The notes: generated from the sequence alone by a model not told the origin. A DNA stretch of 64,000 nt from Candidatus Onthomonas avicola (GCA_018710845.1 DVJB01000030.1:1-64000); one strand, 5' to 3'. Shown: positions 41,492-50,525, counted from the first letter of the stretch. Made by a program: numbers and translations.

Positions 41492-41758
41492 ATGATTCGC
41501 AAGGAAGAAAAGACCGCCGTCATCGAGGCCAACCGCACGCATGAGAACGACACCGGCTCCCCCGAGGTGCAGATCGCCATTCTCACCGCCCGGATTCAGG
41601 AGCTGACCGAGCACCTGAAGGTCCACAAGAAGGACAACCACTCCCGCCGCGGCCTGCTGAAGATGGTCGGTAAGCGCCGCCGTCTGCTGGACTATCTGGC
41701 CCGCAAGGACATCGAGCGCTATCGTGCCCTGATTACCAAGCTCGGCATCCGTAAGTAA
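41492..41758 (+). CDS. rpsO: 30S ribosomal protein S15
   Basis: 88 residues, the standard length. Core [51 protein letters not shown] matches S15, which binds the 16S rRNA central domain. ATG at 41492 after GAAAGGTGG. Followed by pnp, the conserved rpsO-pnp order. Confidence 0.98.
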   Translation: MIRKEEKTAVIEANRTHENDTGSPEVQIAILTARIQELTEHLKVHKKDNHSRRGLLKMVGKRRRLLDYLARKDIERYRALITKLGIRK

Positions 41759-41777
41759 GACGATACGGACTCCGGGG

Positions 41778-41801
41778 CGGCGGCCCGCCGCCGCCCCGGG
41801 G
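41778..41801 (+). terminator. GC-rich hairpin after rpsO
   Basis: CCGGGGCGGCGG and its complement around a 4-nt loop. No T-run follows, so it may partly terminate or stabilise the rpsO mRNA 3' end. Confidence 0.55.
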
Positions 41802-41827
41802 ATCTCCCCGGGACAGTGGGAAGTCCT

Positions 41828-41890
41828 CTCTTTAGCAGTTGAATCTGTTGTCCAACACGAGCTGGACGGCGGATTCAAGTGCTAAAAGAG
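41828..41890 (+). promoter_or_regulatory. Long leader hairpin of pnp, candidate PNPase autoregulatory site
   Basis: CTCTTTAGCA and TTGAATC in the 5' arm pair with GATTCAA and TGCTAAAAGAG in the 3' arm; the inner helix continues to an 8-nt loop. The result is a nearly continuous stem of about 25 bp, 44 nt before the pnp start. In E. coli RNase III cuts a like-placed hairpin and PNPase then represses its own mRNA; a similar loop is inferred here. Confidence 0.55.
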
Positions 41891-41933
41891 TCCCGCTGTT
41901 CCTCTGAAAAGACAGATTACAAGGAGGAACATT

Positions 41934-44072
41934 ATGTCAACTATCATCAAGCACCGCCAATTCCCCAATTACAAGTGCTACGAGATGGACCTGTGCGGCC
42001 GTCCGCTCAAGCTCGAGGTGGGCAAGGTGGCCGAGCTGGCCAACGCCGCCGTTGTCGTCAGCTACGGTGAGACCACTGTGCTCGTCACCGCCACCGCCGC
42101 CTCCCGTCCGCGCGACGGGGTGGACTTCTTCCCACTGTCCGTCGACTTTGAGGAGAAGCTGTACGCGGTGGGCCGGATCCCCGGCTCCTTCCTGCGCCGC
42201 GAGGGCCGTCCCAGCCTGCCGGCCGTGCTGGCCAGCCGCTGCATCGACCGCCCGATCCGTCCGCTCTTCCCGGCGGATTTCCGCAACGATGTGGCGATCG
42301 TCTGCACGGTGCTCTCTGTCGACCGCGACTGCTCGCCCGAGGTGGCCGCGACCATCGGCACCTCCGCCGCCCTGGCCATCTCCGACATTCCCTGGAACGG
42401 CCCGGTGGGCTGCCTGAGCGTGGGCTATGTGGACGGGGAGATCGTCTTTAACCCCACTCAGGAGCAGAGCCACAAGAGCCGCATGTCCACTACCGTCGTG
42501 GCCACCGGCAAGAAGATCGTCATGATCGAGGCGGGCGCTGACCAGATTCCGGAAAACGTCATGTTTGACGGCATCGCCAAGGCCTTTGACGAGATTCAGA
42601 AGCAGATCGCCCTCATCAATCAGATGGTCGCTGAGATCGGCAAGCCGAAGTTTGACTATCCCCATGCCGACTTTGACCAGGAGCTCTTTGACAAGATCGT
42701 GGAGGCCACCATGGACGAGGCCAAGGCCGCCATGGACACGGACGACAAGAATGTGCGCGAGGCCCGCTGGGACAAGCTGATCGACCGCTGGCACGAACTC
42801 TTCCTGGAGGACTACCCCGAGATGGACAAGTACCTCGAGGAGATCACCTATAAGTTCCAGAAAAAGATTGTCAAGGCCTGGCTGCTCGAGGGCCACCGCG
42901 TGGACGGCCGTGCCATGAATGAGATCCGTCCGCTGGCCGCCGAGGTCGCCGTGCTGCCCAAGGTGCATGGCTCCGGCCTGTTCACCCGCGGCCAGACGCA
43001 GGTGCTCTCCGTCTGTACCCTCAACACCCTCTCCGCCTGCCAGAAGCTGGATACCATCTGGGAGGAGGATACCAAGCGGTATATGCACCACTACAACTTC
43101 CCCTCCTTCTCGGTGGGGGAGGCGCGCGGCAGCCGCTCCACCAACCGCCGCGAGTACGGCCACGGCGCTCTCGCCGAGCGCGCGCTGGTGCCGGTGCTCC
43201 CATCGGAGGAGGAGTTCCCCTACGCCATCCGCGTCGTCTCCGAGGTGCTCAGCTCCAACGGCTCCACCTCTCAGGGCTCTATCTGCGGCTCCACCCTGGC
43301 GCTGATGGACGCCGGCGTGCCCATCAAGGCCCCGGTGGCCGGCATCTCCTGCGGCCTGATTCAGGACGATGAGGGCGGCTTCACCACCTTCATCGACATC
43401 CAGGGCGTGGAGGACTTCCACGGCGAGATGGACTTCAAGGTGGCCGGCACCAAGACGGGCATCACCGCCATCCAGATGGACCTGAAAAACGACGGCCTGA
43501 CGCTGGAGATCGTCAAGAACGCGCTGGAGATCACCCGCGACGCGCGCTATGAGATTCTCGACCAGATCATGCTCCCCTGCATCGCCGAGCCGCGCCCGGA
43601 GGTGTCGGAGAACGCGCCCAAGATGGTCAAGATGAAGATCGCCGTGGAGAACATCCGTGATGTCATCGGCTCCGGCGGCAAGGTGATTCAGAAGATTCAG
43701 GCGGACTCCGGCGCCAAGGTGGACGTGGAAGAGGACGGCACCATCTATATCTCGGGCGACAACGCCGCCGCCTGCGATGCCGCGCGCAAGGCGATCGAGG
43801 CGATCGTCTTCGTGCCCGAGGTGGGCAGTCTCTACTTCGGTAAGGTGGTGCGCATTCTGAAGTTCGGCGCCTTTGTCGAGCTGGCCCCGGGCAAGGACGG
43901 CATGGTCCACATCTCCAAGCTGGCCAACCACCGCATCGCCCGCGTGGAGGACGCGGTGAACATCGGCGATATGATCTGGGTCAAGGTCACCGACATCGAC
44001 GAGAAGGGCCGCGTCAACCTCAGCCACATCGACGCCCTGCGCGAGATCAAGGCCCGCAAGAGCGGCAACTGA
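41934..44072 (+). CDS. pnp: Polyribonucleotide nucleotidyltransferase (PNPase)
   Basis: 712 residues. Two RNase PH-like domains flank a helical linker; the second has GARGSRSTNRREYGHGALAERAL-type phosphate and RNA-binding residues and catalytic DFHGEMDFKVAGT. C-terminal KH (IGSGGKVIQKIQADSGAKVDV) and S1 (FGKVVRILKFGAFVELAPGKDGMVHISKL) domains bind RNA. Degrades RNA 3' to 5' using phosphate. ATG at 41934 after AAGGAGG. Confidence 0.98.
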   Translation: MSTIIKHRQFPNYKCYEMDLCGRPLKLEVGKVAELANAAVVVSYGETTVLVTATAASRPRDGVDFFPLSVDFEEKLYAVGRIPGSFLRREGRPSLPAVLASRCIDRPIRPLFPADFRNDVAIVCTVLSVDRDCSPEVAATIGTSAALAISDIPWNGPVGCLSVGYVDGEIVFNPTQEQSHKSRMSTTVVATGKKIVMIEAGADQIPENVMFDGIAKAFDEIQKQIALINQMVAEIGKPKFDYPHADFDQELFDKIVEATMDEAKAAMDTDDKNVREARWDKLIDRWHELFLEDYPEMDKYLEEITYKFQKKIVKAWLLEGHRVDGRAMNEIRPLAAEVAVLPKVHGSGLFTRGQTQVLSVCTLNTLSACQKLDTIWEEDTKRYMHHYNFPSFSVGEARGSRSTNRREYGHGALAERALVPVLPSEEEFPYAIRVVSEVLSSNGSTSQGSICGSTLALMDAGVPIKAPVAGISCGLIQDDEGGFTTFIDIQGVEDFHGEMDFKVAGTKTGITAIQMDLKNDGLTLEIVKNALEITRDARYEILDQIMLPCIAEPRPEVSENAPKMVKMKIAVENIRDVIGSGGKVIQKIQADSGAKVDVEEDGTIYISGDNAAACDAARKAIEAIVFVPEVGSLYFGKVVRILKFGAFVELAPGKDGMVHISKLANHRIARVEDAVNIGDMIWVKVTDIDEKGRVNLSHIDALREIKARKSGN

Positions 44073-44109
44073 GCTGCGCGCCCGGCCCCAAAGCATCAAT
44101 AAAACCAAG

Positions 44110-44143
44110 CAGCGCCGGGCAGACTATGTCCGGCGCTGTTTTT
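44110..44143 (+). terminator. Terminator of pnp
   Basis: 9-bp stem CAGCGCCGG with 44130-44138, followed by TTTTT. Confidence 0.88.
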
Positions 44144-44173
44144 GTCTGAAAAATGGAAGGGAGGCCCTGCCCC

Positions 44174-45436
44174 GTGTTTGATTACCGCCTGGAGACGCTG
44201 CCCAACGGGGTCCGCATCATCACTGAGCCCATCGGCTCCGTCCGCTCCGCCGCCCTGGGCATCTGGGTGGCCACCGGCTCGCGCGACGAGCGCGCGGCCG
44301 AGTCCGGCGCGGCACATTTCATCGAGCACATGCTCTTCAAAGGGACCCACACCCATACCGCCGCCGAGCTGGCCGCCCGGATGGACGCCATCGGCGGGCA
44401 ACTCAACGCCTTTACCACCAAGGAGTGTACCTGCTTCTATGTCCACGCCCTCGACAGCCACCTGATGGAGGGGCTGGACATCCTGTGCGGCATGTTCTTC
44501 GATTCAAGGTTTGCGGAAGAGGACGTACAGACCGAGCGCGGCGTCATTCTGGAGGAGATCGGCATGTACCGCGATGACCCGGCGGACGTCTGCTCCGAGC
44601 GGCTGAGCGCCGCCGTCTTTCACGGCACGCCGCTGGCCCGGCCGATTCTCGGCCGCCGCGCCACGCTTGAGCGGATGACGGGCGAGTGGCTGCGCGGCTA
44701 TCAGCAGGCACACTACCGCCCGGACCGCGTGATCGTCGCCCTGGCCGGCTCCTATCCGCCGGAGGTGCTGGAGGAGATTCGCCACCGCTTTGGCGCGATG
44801 GAACCGGCCAAGACGCCCAAGGCCCGTCCCGGCCATTACCGCAGCGCGATCACCCTGCGCCGCAAGGCGACCGAGCAGAACCAGCTCATCCTCGCCTTCC
44901 CGTCTCTGGCGGCGGGGGATGGCCGGCGGTTTGCCATGCAGCTGCTCAGCTCCATCCTGGGCGGGGGAATGTCCTCCCGCCTGTTCCAGCAGGTGCGCGA
45001 GCGGCAGGGGCTGTGCTACAGCATCTACACCTACGGCAACTGCTACGCCGATACCGGTCTGTTCGGCATCGCCACGGCCCAGAGCCAGGAGACAGAGGAG
45101 CGCGCCCTGGCGAGCATCCGCGCGGTGGTGGATGAATTTCTCGACCACGGCGCCGCGCCGGAGGAGCTCGCACGCGCCCGGGAGCTGGCCAAGGCGAATG
45201 TGCTCATGGGGCTGGAGTCCACCACCGCGCACATGAACCACCTCGCCCGCTCCCTGCTGGAGGGGACGCCGGTCCTCTCCCCGGACGAGATCATCGCCGC
45301 CTACGACGCGGTGACGGCCGAGGATGTGACCGACCTGGCCCGTGAGACCTTCCGCTGGGAGGTGGCCTCGCTTTCCGTAGTGGGCCGCGTCGCGCCGGAG
45401 GAGCACTACCGCCGTGTGCTCTCTGTACAGGCGTGA
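44174..45436 (+). CDS. M16 family (insulinase-like) zinc peptidase
   Basis: 420 residues from a GTG at 44174, 9 bp after GGGAGG; an ATG at 44153 lies upstream of that site and is rejected. Inverted zinc motif HFIEH (48-52) in ESGAAHFIEHMLFKGT and distal ERGVILEEIGMYRDDP. The C-terminal half is the paired non-catalytic lobe with SSRLFQQVRERQGLCYSIYTY. Matches the YmxG/MlpA group often found after pnp in Firmicutes; substrate unknown. Confidence 0.92.
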   Translation: MFDYRLETLPNGVRIITEPIGSVRSAALGIWVATGSRDERAAESGAAHFIEHMLFKGTHTHTAAELAARMDAIGGQLNAFTTKECTCFYVHALDSHLMEGLDILCGMFFDSRFAEEDVQTERGVILEEIGMYRDDPADVCSERLSAAVFHGTPLARPILGRRATLERMTGEWLRGYQQAHYRPDRVIVALAGSYPPEVLEEIRHRFGAMEPAKTPKARPGHYRSAITLRRKATEQNQLILAFPSLAAGDGRRFAMQLLSSILGGGMSSRLFQQVRERQGLCYSIYTYGNCYADTGLFGIATAQSQETEERALASIRAVVDEFLDHGAAPEELARARELAKANVLMGLESTTAHMNHLARSLLEGTPVLSPDEIIAAYDAVTAEDVTDLARETFRWEVASLSVVGRVAPEEHYRRVLSVQA

Positions 45437-45437
45437 C

Positions 45438-45473
45438 TTTACAAAGTTCATTCAAATATTACACAACTTACAA
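45438..45473 (+). promoter_or_regulatory. Cluster of TTTACA-like boxes upstream of the pit promoter
   Basis: TTTACA (45438), TTCATT (45447), TTACAC (45459), TTACAA (45468) in an AT-rich patch 30 to 60 bp before the -35 box. The boxes resemble Gram-positive Pho repeats, but their spacing of 8 to 12 bp is irregular, so this is tentative. Confidence 0.35.
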
Positions 45474-45500
45474 ACTCTTTTCGATTTCGCCGAAATATAT

Positions 45501-45529
45501 TGACAAACTTTACGTTTGCTGGTACGATA
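45501..45529 (+). promoter_or_regulatory. Promoter of pit
   Basis: TTGACA (45501-45506), 17 bp, TACGAT (45524-45529), 155 bp before the start codon, implying a long leader. Confidence 0.75.
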
Positions 45530-45595
45530 AAAGAGCGGATTCCGGCAATTTTTGCCGGGCATAATCAAACACAGAGGGGTCCTGTACCCTGCGCA

Positions 45596-45641
45596 GAGGA
45601 GGAACAGAAGTTTCGATGACCGAAGATTCTGCTCCTTTTTG
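45596..45641 (+). promoter_or_regulatory. Terminator-like hairpin in the pit leader
   Basis: AGGAACAGAAGTTTCG pairs with CGAAGATTCTGCTCCT with three non-Watson-Crick positions, followed directly by TTTTTGTG. A smaller hairpin (CCGGCAA/TTGCCGG, 45541-45558) precedes it. This is the layout of an attenuator between promoter and gene; the ligand or factor is unknown. Confidence 0.5.
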
Positions 45642-45683
45642 TGTGCATGGCCCCGGAAAATTCGTTTGGGAGACGAGAAGAGT

Positions 45684-46736
45684 ATGGAAGTTACCTTTGC
45701 GGAATTTATCCGGGAGATGACGGTGAGCCCCGTCCTGACGGTGACCGTTCTCCTCACGCTGGGTGTCATCTTCGTCAACGGCTGGACGGATGCGCCCAAT
45801 GCCATTGCCACCTGTATCAGCACGCGCTGCCTGAAGGTGCGCACCGCGATCTGGATGAGCGCGGTGTTCAACTTCCTCGGCGTATTCATCATGACACAGA
45901 TCAACAGCTCGGTCGCCTCTACTATCACGAATATGGTGGACTTTGGCGGCAACACGCAGGAGGCGCTCATTGCCCTGTGCGCGGCGCTCTTTTCCATCGT
46001 GGTCTACAGTGTGGGCGCTTCCTTCTTTGGCATCCCGACCAGTGAGAGCCACAGCCTCATCGCCGGACTCACCGGCTCGGCCATTGCGATCCATAACGGA
46101 CCGGCTGGCGTGAATATGGACGAATGGGCCAAAGTGCTCTACGGCCTGGTGCTCAGCCTGGTGATCGGCTTTGCGATCGGCTGGGTGGTCTGCAAGCTGG
46201 TTACCATCATTTGCTACAACCTCGACCGCAGGAAGACGAACAAGGCGTTCCAGGGAGCGCAGATTTTTGGCGCGGCGGCGATGAGCTTTATGCATGGCGC
46301 GCAGGACGGACAGAAGTTTATCGGCGTCCTTTTCCTCGGCATGGCCTTTTGCAAGGGGCAGGACAGCGTGAGCGGCGCGGTCATCCCGATCTGGATGATG
46401 CTGCTGTGCAGCGTCATTATGGCGGCAGGTACCAGCGTCGGCGGAGAGAAGATCATCAAGTCGGTGGGCATGGACATGGTCCACCTGGAGAAGTATCAGG
46501 GTTTCTCCGCAGACCTGGCTGCGGCGCTCTGTCTGCTGATCTCCAGCCTGTTCGGCATCCCCGTCTCCACCACCCACACCAAGACCAGCGCCATTATGGG
46601 CGTCGGCGCGGTCAAGCGCCTGTCGGCCATCAACTATGGTGTCGTCAAGGACATGATGCTGACCTGGATCTGCACGTTCCCAGGTTGCGGATTAATCAGC
46701 TTTGCCATGGCCAAGCTGTTTATGGCCATTTTCTGA
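45684..46736 (+). CDS. pit: Low-affinity inorganic phosphate transporter, PiT family
   Basis: 350 residues from the ATG at 45684; the longer frame passes through the leader hairpins. Ten or so membrane helices and the paired PiT signatures: VNGWTDAPNA (32-40) near the N-terminus and GIPVSTTHTKTSAIMG near the C-terminus. Moves phosphate with H+ or Na+. Followed after 52 bp by the PhoU-like gene, the usual pit partner. Confidence 0.93.
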   Translation: MEVTFAEFIREMTVSPVLTVTVLLTLGVIFVNGWTDAPNAIATCISTRCLKVRTAIWMSAVFNFLGVFIMTQINSSVASTITNMVDFGGNTQEALIALCAALFSIVVYSVGASFFGIPTSESHSLIAGLTGSAIAIHNGPAGVNMDEWAKVLYGLVLSLVIGFAIGWVVCKLVTIICYNLDRRKTNKAFQGAQIFGAAAMSFMHGAQDGQKFIGVLFLGMAFCKGQDSVSGAVIPIWMMLLCSVIMAAGTSVGGEKIIKSVGMDMVHLEKYQGFSADLAAALCLLISSLFGIPVSTTHTKTSAIMGVGAVKRLSAINYGVVKDMMLTWICTFPGCGLISFAMAKLFMAIF

Positions 46737-46788
46737 TCGCTTTACGCCCAGTTTTTCCGGCCGAGCCGGAGCAAAAAGGAGAGAGACT

Positions 46789-47415
46789 ATGTTCAAGAAG
46801 CAGGATTCCTTCTATTTTGAGAATTTTGTCGCCTGTGCCGACTCGGCCTGTCAGGCGGCCGCCATGCTGCGGCAGGTGGTGGAGCACTACGATCCGGATC
46901 GGATTTACCAGCAGCTTGAGGAGATGCACAACATCGAGCACAAGGCTGACCAGCAGCGCCATGAGCTGCTCGCCGCCCTGGTCAAGGCGTTTATCACGCC
47001 ACTGGAGCGGGAGGACATTATGGACCTCAGCCGCAGCATTGACGAGGTGACGGACAAAATTGAGGACGTGGGCATCCGCATCTATTACAACAATATCCGC
47101 ACCATCCAGCCGGACGCCATTGCCATGGTGGATGTCGTCGTGCGCTGCTGCCAGGCGGTAAAATCCATGATGCAGGAGTTCCCCAACTTCAAATCCGCTC
47201 CCAAGGAGCTCTACCAGCACATTATTGAGATCAACAGCATGGAGGGGGAGGCGGATAAGCTCTATATCCAGAGCATGCATAACCTGCACTCCAACTGCAC
47301 CGACCCGCTGACCGTCATTGCCTGGCGTGAGATTTACAACTATCTGGAAAAGTGCGCCGACGCCTGCGAGCACGTCGCGGACGCCGTCGAGAGCGCACTG
47401 ATGAAGAACACCTAA
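46789..47415 (+). CDS. PhoU-like (DUF47/YkaA) phosphate regulator
   Basis: 208 residues from the ATG at 46789 after AAAAAGGAGAG. All-helical with acidic metal-binding repeats (EEMHNIEHKADQQRHEL, SRSIDEVTDKIEDVG and EGEADKLY, YNYLEKCADACEHVAD), the DUF47 pattern related to PhoU. It modulates the adjacent PiT transporter in several bacteria. Ends at a terminator 47436. Confidence 0.9.
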   Translation: MFKKQDSFYFENFVACADSACQAAAMLRQVVEHYDPDRIYQQLEEMHNIEHKADQQRHELLAALVKAFITPLEREDIMDLSRSIDEVTDKIEDVGIRIYYNNIRTIQPDAIAMVDVVVRCCQAVKSMMQEFPNFKSAPKELYQHIIEINSMEGEADKLYIQSMHNLHSNCTDPLTVIAWREIYNYLEKCADACEHVADAVESALMKNT

Positions 47416-47435
47416 TTTCCTTTCACGGAATGACA

Positions 47436-47475
47436 AAACCCCGCGCCGCGGCAAACCTGCTGCGGCGCGGGGTTT
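47436..47475 (+). terminator. Terminator of the pit/phoU-like operon
   Basis: 14-bp stem AAACCCCGCGCCGC with 47462-47475, then TTCTCG (the stem itself ends in TTT). Confidence 0.85.
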
Positions 47476-47499
47476 TCTCGCGGCCTAGCAAGAGGAAGA

Positions 47500-47531
47500 A
47501 AAATCCCCTCTCCGCTTTTAGCGGAGAGGGG
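47500..47531 (-). terminator. Terminator of the oxaloacetate decarboxylase operon
   Basis: Perfect 11-bp stem CCCCTCTCCGC with 47521-47531; on the minus strand ATTTTTCTTCC follows. Confidence 0.88.
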
Positions 47532-47553
47532 AAAACGTCAGTTGGGGAACTTG

Positions 47554-47961
47554 TCAGCTCAGAATGACGAGCGGGTCGCCGGTCTTGACGGTGGAGCCCT
47601 GGCTCGCGACCACCTGGGCGACCAGGCCGTCTTTCGGGGCGAGGACCTCGTTCTCCATCTTCATGGCCTCGATGACGGCAAGGATCTCGCCACTGCGCAC
47701 AGACTGGCCGGCGCTGACCTTGACGGCGACCACGGTGCCGGGCAGAGGGGCGGTGACCGCCTCACCGGCGGCCAGCGGCGCCGCCGCTGCAGGGGCAGCC
47801 GGCGCGGGTGCGGCAGGCGCAGCCACAGGGGCGGCCACCGCCGGAGCCGCTGCGGGCGCGGCCGAGGGCGCCATCGCCTCATATTCGTCCGCCAGGATGG
47901 CCTGGCCCTTTTCCACGATGACCTCGTAGACGCGGCCATTGAGAGTCACTCTGTATTTCAT
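47554..47961 (-). CDS. Biotin carboxyl carrier protein of a decarboxylase complex
   Basis: 135 residues; ATG at 47961 after AGGAGG. A short N-terminal beta segment, a 35-residue Ala/Pro linker (30-66) and a biotinyl domain with EAMKMEN, Lys101 the biotin site. It carries CO2 from the alpha subunit to the membrane decarboxylase. Overlaps the end of the gamma-like gene by spacing of one base. Confidence 0.93.
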   Translation of the reverse strand: MKYRVTLNGRVYEVIVEKGQAILADEYEAMAPSAAPAAAPAVAAPVAAPAAPAPAAPAAAAPLAAGEAVTAPLPGTVVAVKVSAGQSVRSGEILAVIEAMKMENEVLAPKDGLVAQVVASQGSTVKTGDPLVILS

Positions 47962-47962
47962 C

Positions 47963-48298
47963 TTACTTTACCTCCTGGATGGAAATGAAGCGCAGCTCGT
48001 TGAGCGGGAGCTGAAGCTCGTCGGCGACAATGGCCATCACCATGGCGGCCGTGCGGTCGGGTACGTCGTGCAGCATCACGCCGCCGCAGGAGCCGCGGGC
48101 CAGCCGGGCAGGCGCTGCGGCGGGCGCCGGGGCCTCCGGAAAAGCGTTGGCAGCCGCCAGCGCTGCCTCCTGCTGCTGCTCGGCCTGCTTGGCGGACCGG
48201 GCGCGGCTGACCAATACGACGATGAGCACGATCACCAGCAGAATCGCCAGGACGACGATGCCGGAGATCTGCCCGTCTTGCGTAAAGAGAATGTTCAT
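47963..48298 (-). CDS. Oxaloacetate decarboxylase gamma-like membrane subunit
   Basis: 111 residues from the ATG at 48298, 8 bp after GGGAGG; an in-frame ATG at 48316 overlaps the alpha subunit stop. One N-terminal membrane helix ([21 protein letters not shown]), an Ala/Pro-rich stretch and a C-terminal domain ending in [12 protein letters not shown]. This is the OadG topology: membrane anchor that organises alpha and beta subunits. Sequence conservation in the family is low, so context carries weight. Confidence 0.75.
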   Translation of the reverse strand: MNILFTQDGQISGIVVLAILLVIVLIVVLVSRARSAKQAEQQQEAALAAANAFPEAPAPAAAPARLARGSCGGVMLHDVPDRTAAMVMAIVADELQLPLNELRFISIQEVK

Positions 48299-48312
48299 CC
48301 CGACGCCTCCCA

Positions 48313-49698
48313 TCAATCCAGCGCTTCCAGTGTGTAGCTACAGGTGCGCTCCTGGAGTTCCTTGCGGTGCTGGAAGTAGTCCTTGGCCTGCTTGGGGAAG
48401 CAGATATAGCTCATGATATCCTCTTCGCTCTGGGCGAGGTCGCCGAGCTCCGCCTGCGTGTCGGCCCAGATGGTGCTGGGCTGCGCGTCCACCACGCGGC
48501 AGTCGATGGGCTGCTTGTCACCCAGGATCTTCTTGGCCAGCTCGGGGTTTACCGGGGCGGGCGCGATGCCGTACTCGCCGTGGAAATAGGCCTTGACCTC
48601 GTTGGAGATCTGCTTATACGGCTCGCCGACCAGGACGTTGGTGACCGCCTGGTTGCCCACCATCTGGCTCAGCGGGGTGACCAGCGGGGGATAGCCCAAG
48701 TCCTTGCGCACCTTGGGAATCTCGGTGAGGGCGGCGTCAAACTTGTCCATGGCGCCCATGTCGGTCAGGTTGGCGATCATATTGGAAAGCATGCCGCCGG
48801 GCACCTTGTAGACCAGGGCGTTAGAGTCGGTGGCCAGGCTCTTGGGGTTGAGGGTGCCGTCGGCCACATAGCCCTCCTTGATGGGCTTAAAGAAGTCGTT
48901 GACCTCCTTGAGCACCGTCTCGTTCAGGCCGTCCTCGATGCCCATCTGCTGCAGGGCGAAGTGCATCGTCTCGGTGGCCGGCTGGCTGGTGCCGCCGGAG
49001 AAGCAGGAGGTGGCGGTGTCGATCACGTCGATCCCCGCTTCGATGGCCTTCATATAAGTCATATAGGCCATGCCGGTGGTGCAGTGGGTGTGCAGGATGA
49101 CGGGGATATCGCCTACCGCGTCCTTCACGCCGGAGATGAGGTCATAGGCCTCCTGCGGCCCCATCGTGCCGGCCATATCCTTCAGGCAGATGGTGTCAAA
49201 GCCCATATTCTTGAGCTCCTTGCACATCTGGACGTACTTGGCCACGGTGTGCACCGGGCTCTGCGTGTAGGAGATGCAGCCGGAGGCGGTGGCGCCGTAC
49301 TTCTTGGCGGCCTCAAAGGCGGTCTTGATGTTGCGGAAGTCGTTGAGCGCGTCAAAGATGCGGATGATATCAATGCCGTTCTTGACGGACAGCTCGACAA
49401 ACTTGGTCACGATGTCGTCGGGATAGTGCTTATAGCCCAGCAGGTTCTGACCGCGCAGCAGCATCTGCAGCTTGGTGTTGGGCATGTGCTCCCGGATGCC
49501 GCGCAGGCGGGCCCAGGGATCTTCGTTCAGATAGCGCAGGCAAGAGTCGAAGGTCGCGCCGCCCCAGCACTCGACGGAGTAGTAGCCGGCCTTATCCATG
49601 GTGGAGAGGATCGGCTCGTATTTGTCATAGGGCAGACGGGTGGCGATCAGGGACTGGTTTGCATCACGCAGTACGGTTTCAGTCAATTGCACGCGCAT
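48313..49698 (-). CDS. Oxaloacetate decarboxylase alpha subunit / carboxyltransferase
   Basis: 461 residues from the ATG at 49698 after GGAGG. Carboxyltransferase barrel with ETVLRDANQSL (metal site), CLKDMAGTMGP (catalytic Lys) and the HTHCTTGMAY metal histidines. No biotin domain at its own C-terminus; the separate carrier at 47554 supplies it. It transfers CO2 from oxaloacetate to biotin. A pyruvate carboxylase subunit B role is the main alternative. No beta subunit is seen in the window. Promoter at 49765. Confidence 0.92.
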   Translation of the reverse strand: MRVQLTETVLRDANQSLIATRLPYDKYEPILSTMDKAGYYSVECWGGATFDSCLRYLNEDPWARLRGIREHMPNTKLQMLLRGQNLLGYKHYPDDIVTKFVELSVKNGIDIIRIFDALNDFRNIKTAFEAAKKYGATASGCISYTQSPVHTVAKYVQMCKELKNMGFDTICLKDMAGTMGPQEAYDLISGVKDAVGDIPVILHTHCTTGMAYMTYMKAIEAGIDVIDTATSCFSGGTSQPATETMHFALQQMGIEDGLNETVLKEVNDFFKPIKEGYVADGTLNPKSLATDSNALVYKVPGGMLSNMIANLTDMGAMDKFDAALTEIPKVRKDLGYPPLVTPLSQMVGNQAVTNVLVGEPYKQISNEVKAYFHGEYGIAPAPVNPELAKKILGDKQPIDCRVVDAQPSTIWADTQAELGDLAQSEEDIMSYICFPKQAKDYFQHRKELQERTCSYTLEALD

Positions 49699-49764
49699 AC
49701 GTACACCTCCGTGTTGTCTCTTTCCGTATTTCAGGTGACAGGAAAACAGATTATAACAGATATC

Positions 49765-49793
49765 AGTATAAGCAAAATGACGTAAAAAGTAAA
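49765..49793 (-). promoter_or_regulatory. Promoter of the oxaloacetate decarboxylase operon
   Basis: On the minus strand TTTACT, 17 bp, TATACT; a second TATAAT (49751-49756) lies downstream with a weaker -35. Confidence 0.5.
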
Positions 49794-49964
49794 TAAAGAA
49801 TCGGATTAGGAGAAATATTTTTGGCGATATATCCAATTCGGGCCCGGGCGGCAGGCGTTCTTTGTCTAAAATTTCACGACCGGGGATGAAAAGTGGACGC
49901 TGTCGTACCGGCAGAGGGGAAAATGGGGGAAAATGTGCCGTAATTGCACCGGATCATGTATCTG

Positions 49965-50510
49965 TCAGAGCTGCCCGGCCTGCACCAGCGCCCAAGTGCG
50001 CAGCACGCCGAGCTGGGTCTTCGCGTCGGGGAGTTGATTGGACAGCGCCATCTGATAGGCTGTCTCCAGCGGGATGCGCTCCACCTCGAGGAACTCGTCC
50101 TCGTCCAGATGCATCCGGCAGGTGCCAGAGATGCGGCAGGCCCAGAGGCGCAGGATCTCGTTGCAGTAGCCGGGGGTGGGATAGATCTCCCCGAGAAAGA
50201 CATACTGCTCCGACCAGGTGCCCGTCTCCTCCTCCTGCTCGCGCTTCATCGCCTCGAAGGGCTCCTCGCCCGGCTCCAGCTTGCCGGCGGGCAGCTCCAG
50301 CGTCTCGCATTGGAAGGGATAGCGGAACTGCCGGACAAAGAGCAGCTCGTTTTGCTCCGTCAGCGCGGCCACGGTGACGCCGCCGGGGTGCTCGATCACC
50401 TCGCGGCCCACCTCCTGCCCGTCGGGCAGGCGCGCGCGGTCCACCCGCAGCTTGACAATGCGGCCTTTGAATTTGTACTCGTAAGAGAGCTGTTGTTCCT
50501 TCAGGTTCAT
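49965..50510 (-). CDS. NUDIX hydrolase, ADP-ribose pyrophosphatase type
   Basis: 181 residues; ATG at 50510 after AAGGAGG. Nudix box GKLEPGEEPFEAMKREQEEETG has all GX5EX7REUXEEXGU positions. N-terminal KGRIVKLRVDRARLPDG and GREVIEHPGGVTVAAL are typical of ADP-ribose pyrophosphatases (NudF). Splits ADP-ribose to AMP and ribose 5-phosphate. 15 bp after the radical SAM gene, so part of the mutY operon. Confidence 0.92.
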   Translation of the reverse strand: MNLKEQQLSYEYKFKGRIVKLRVDRARLPDGQEVGREVIEHPGGVTVAALTEQNELLFVRQFRYPFQCETLELPAGKLEPGEEPFEAMKREQEEETGTWSEQYVFLGEIYPTPGYCNEILRLWACRISGTCRMHLDEDEFLEVERIPLETAYQMALSNQLPDAKTQLGVLRTWALVQAGQL

Positions 50511-50525
50511 GTCGCTGCCTCCTTG

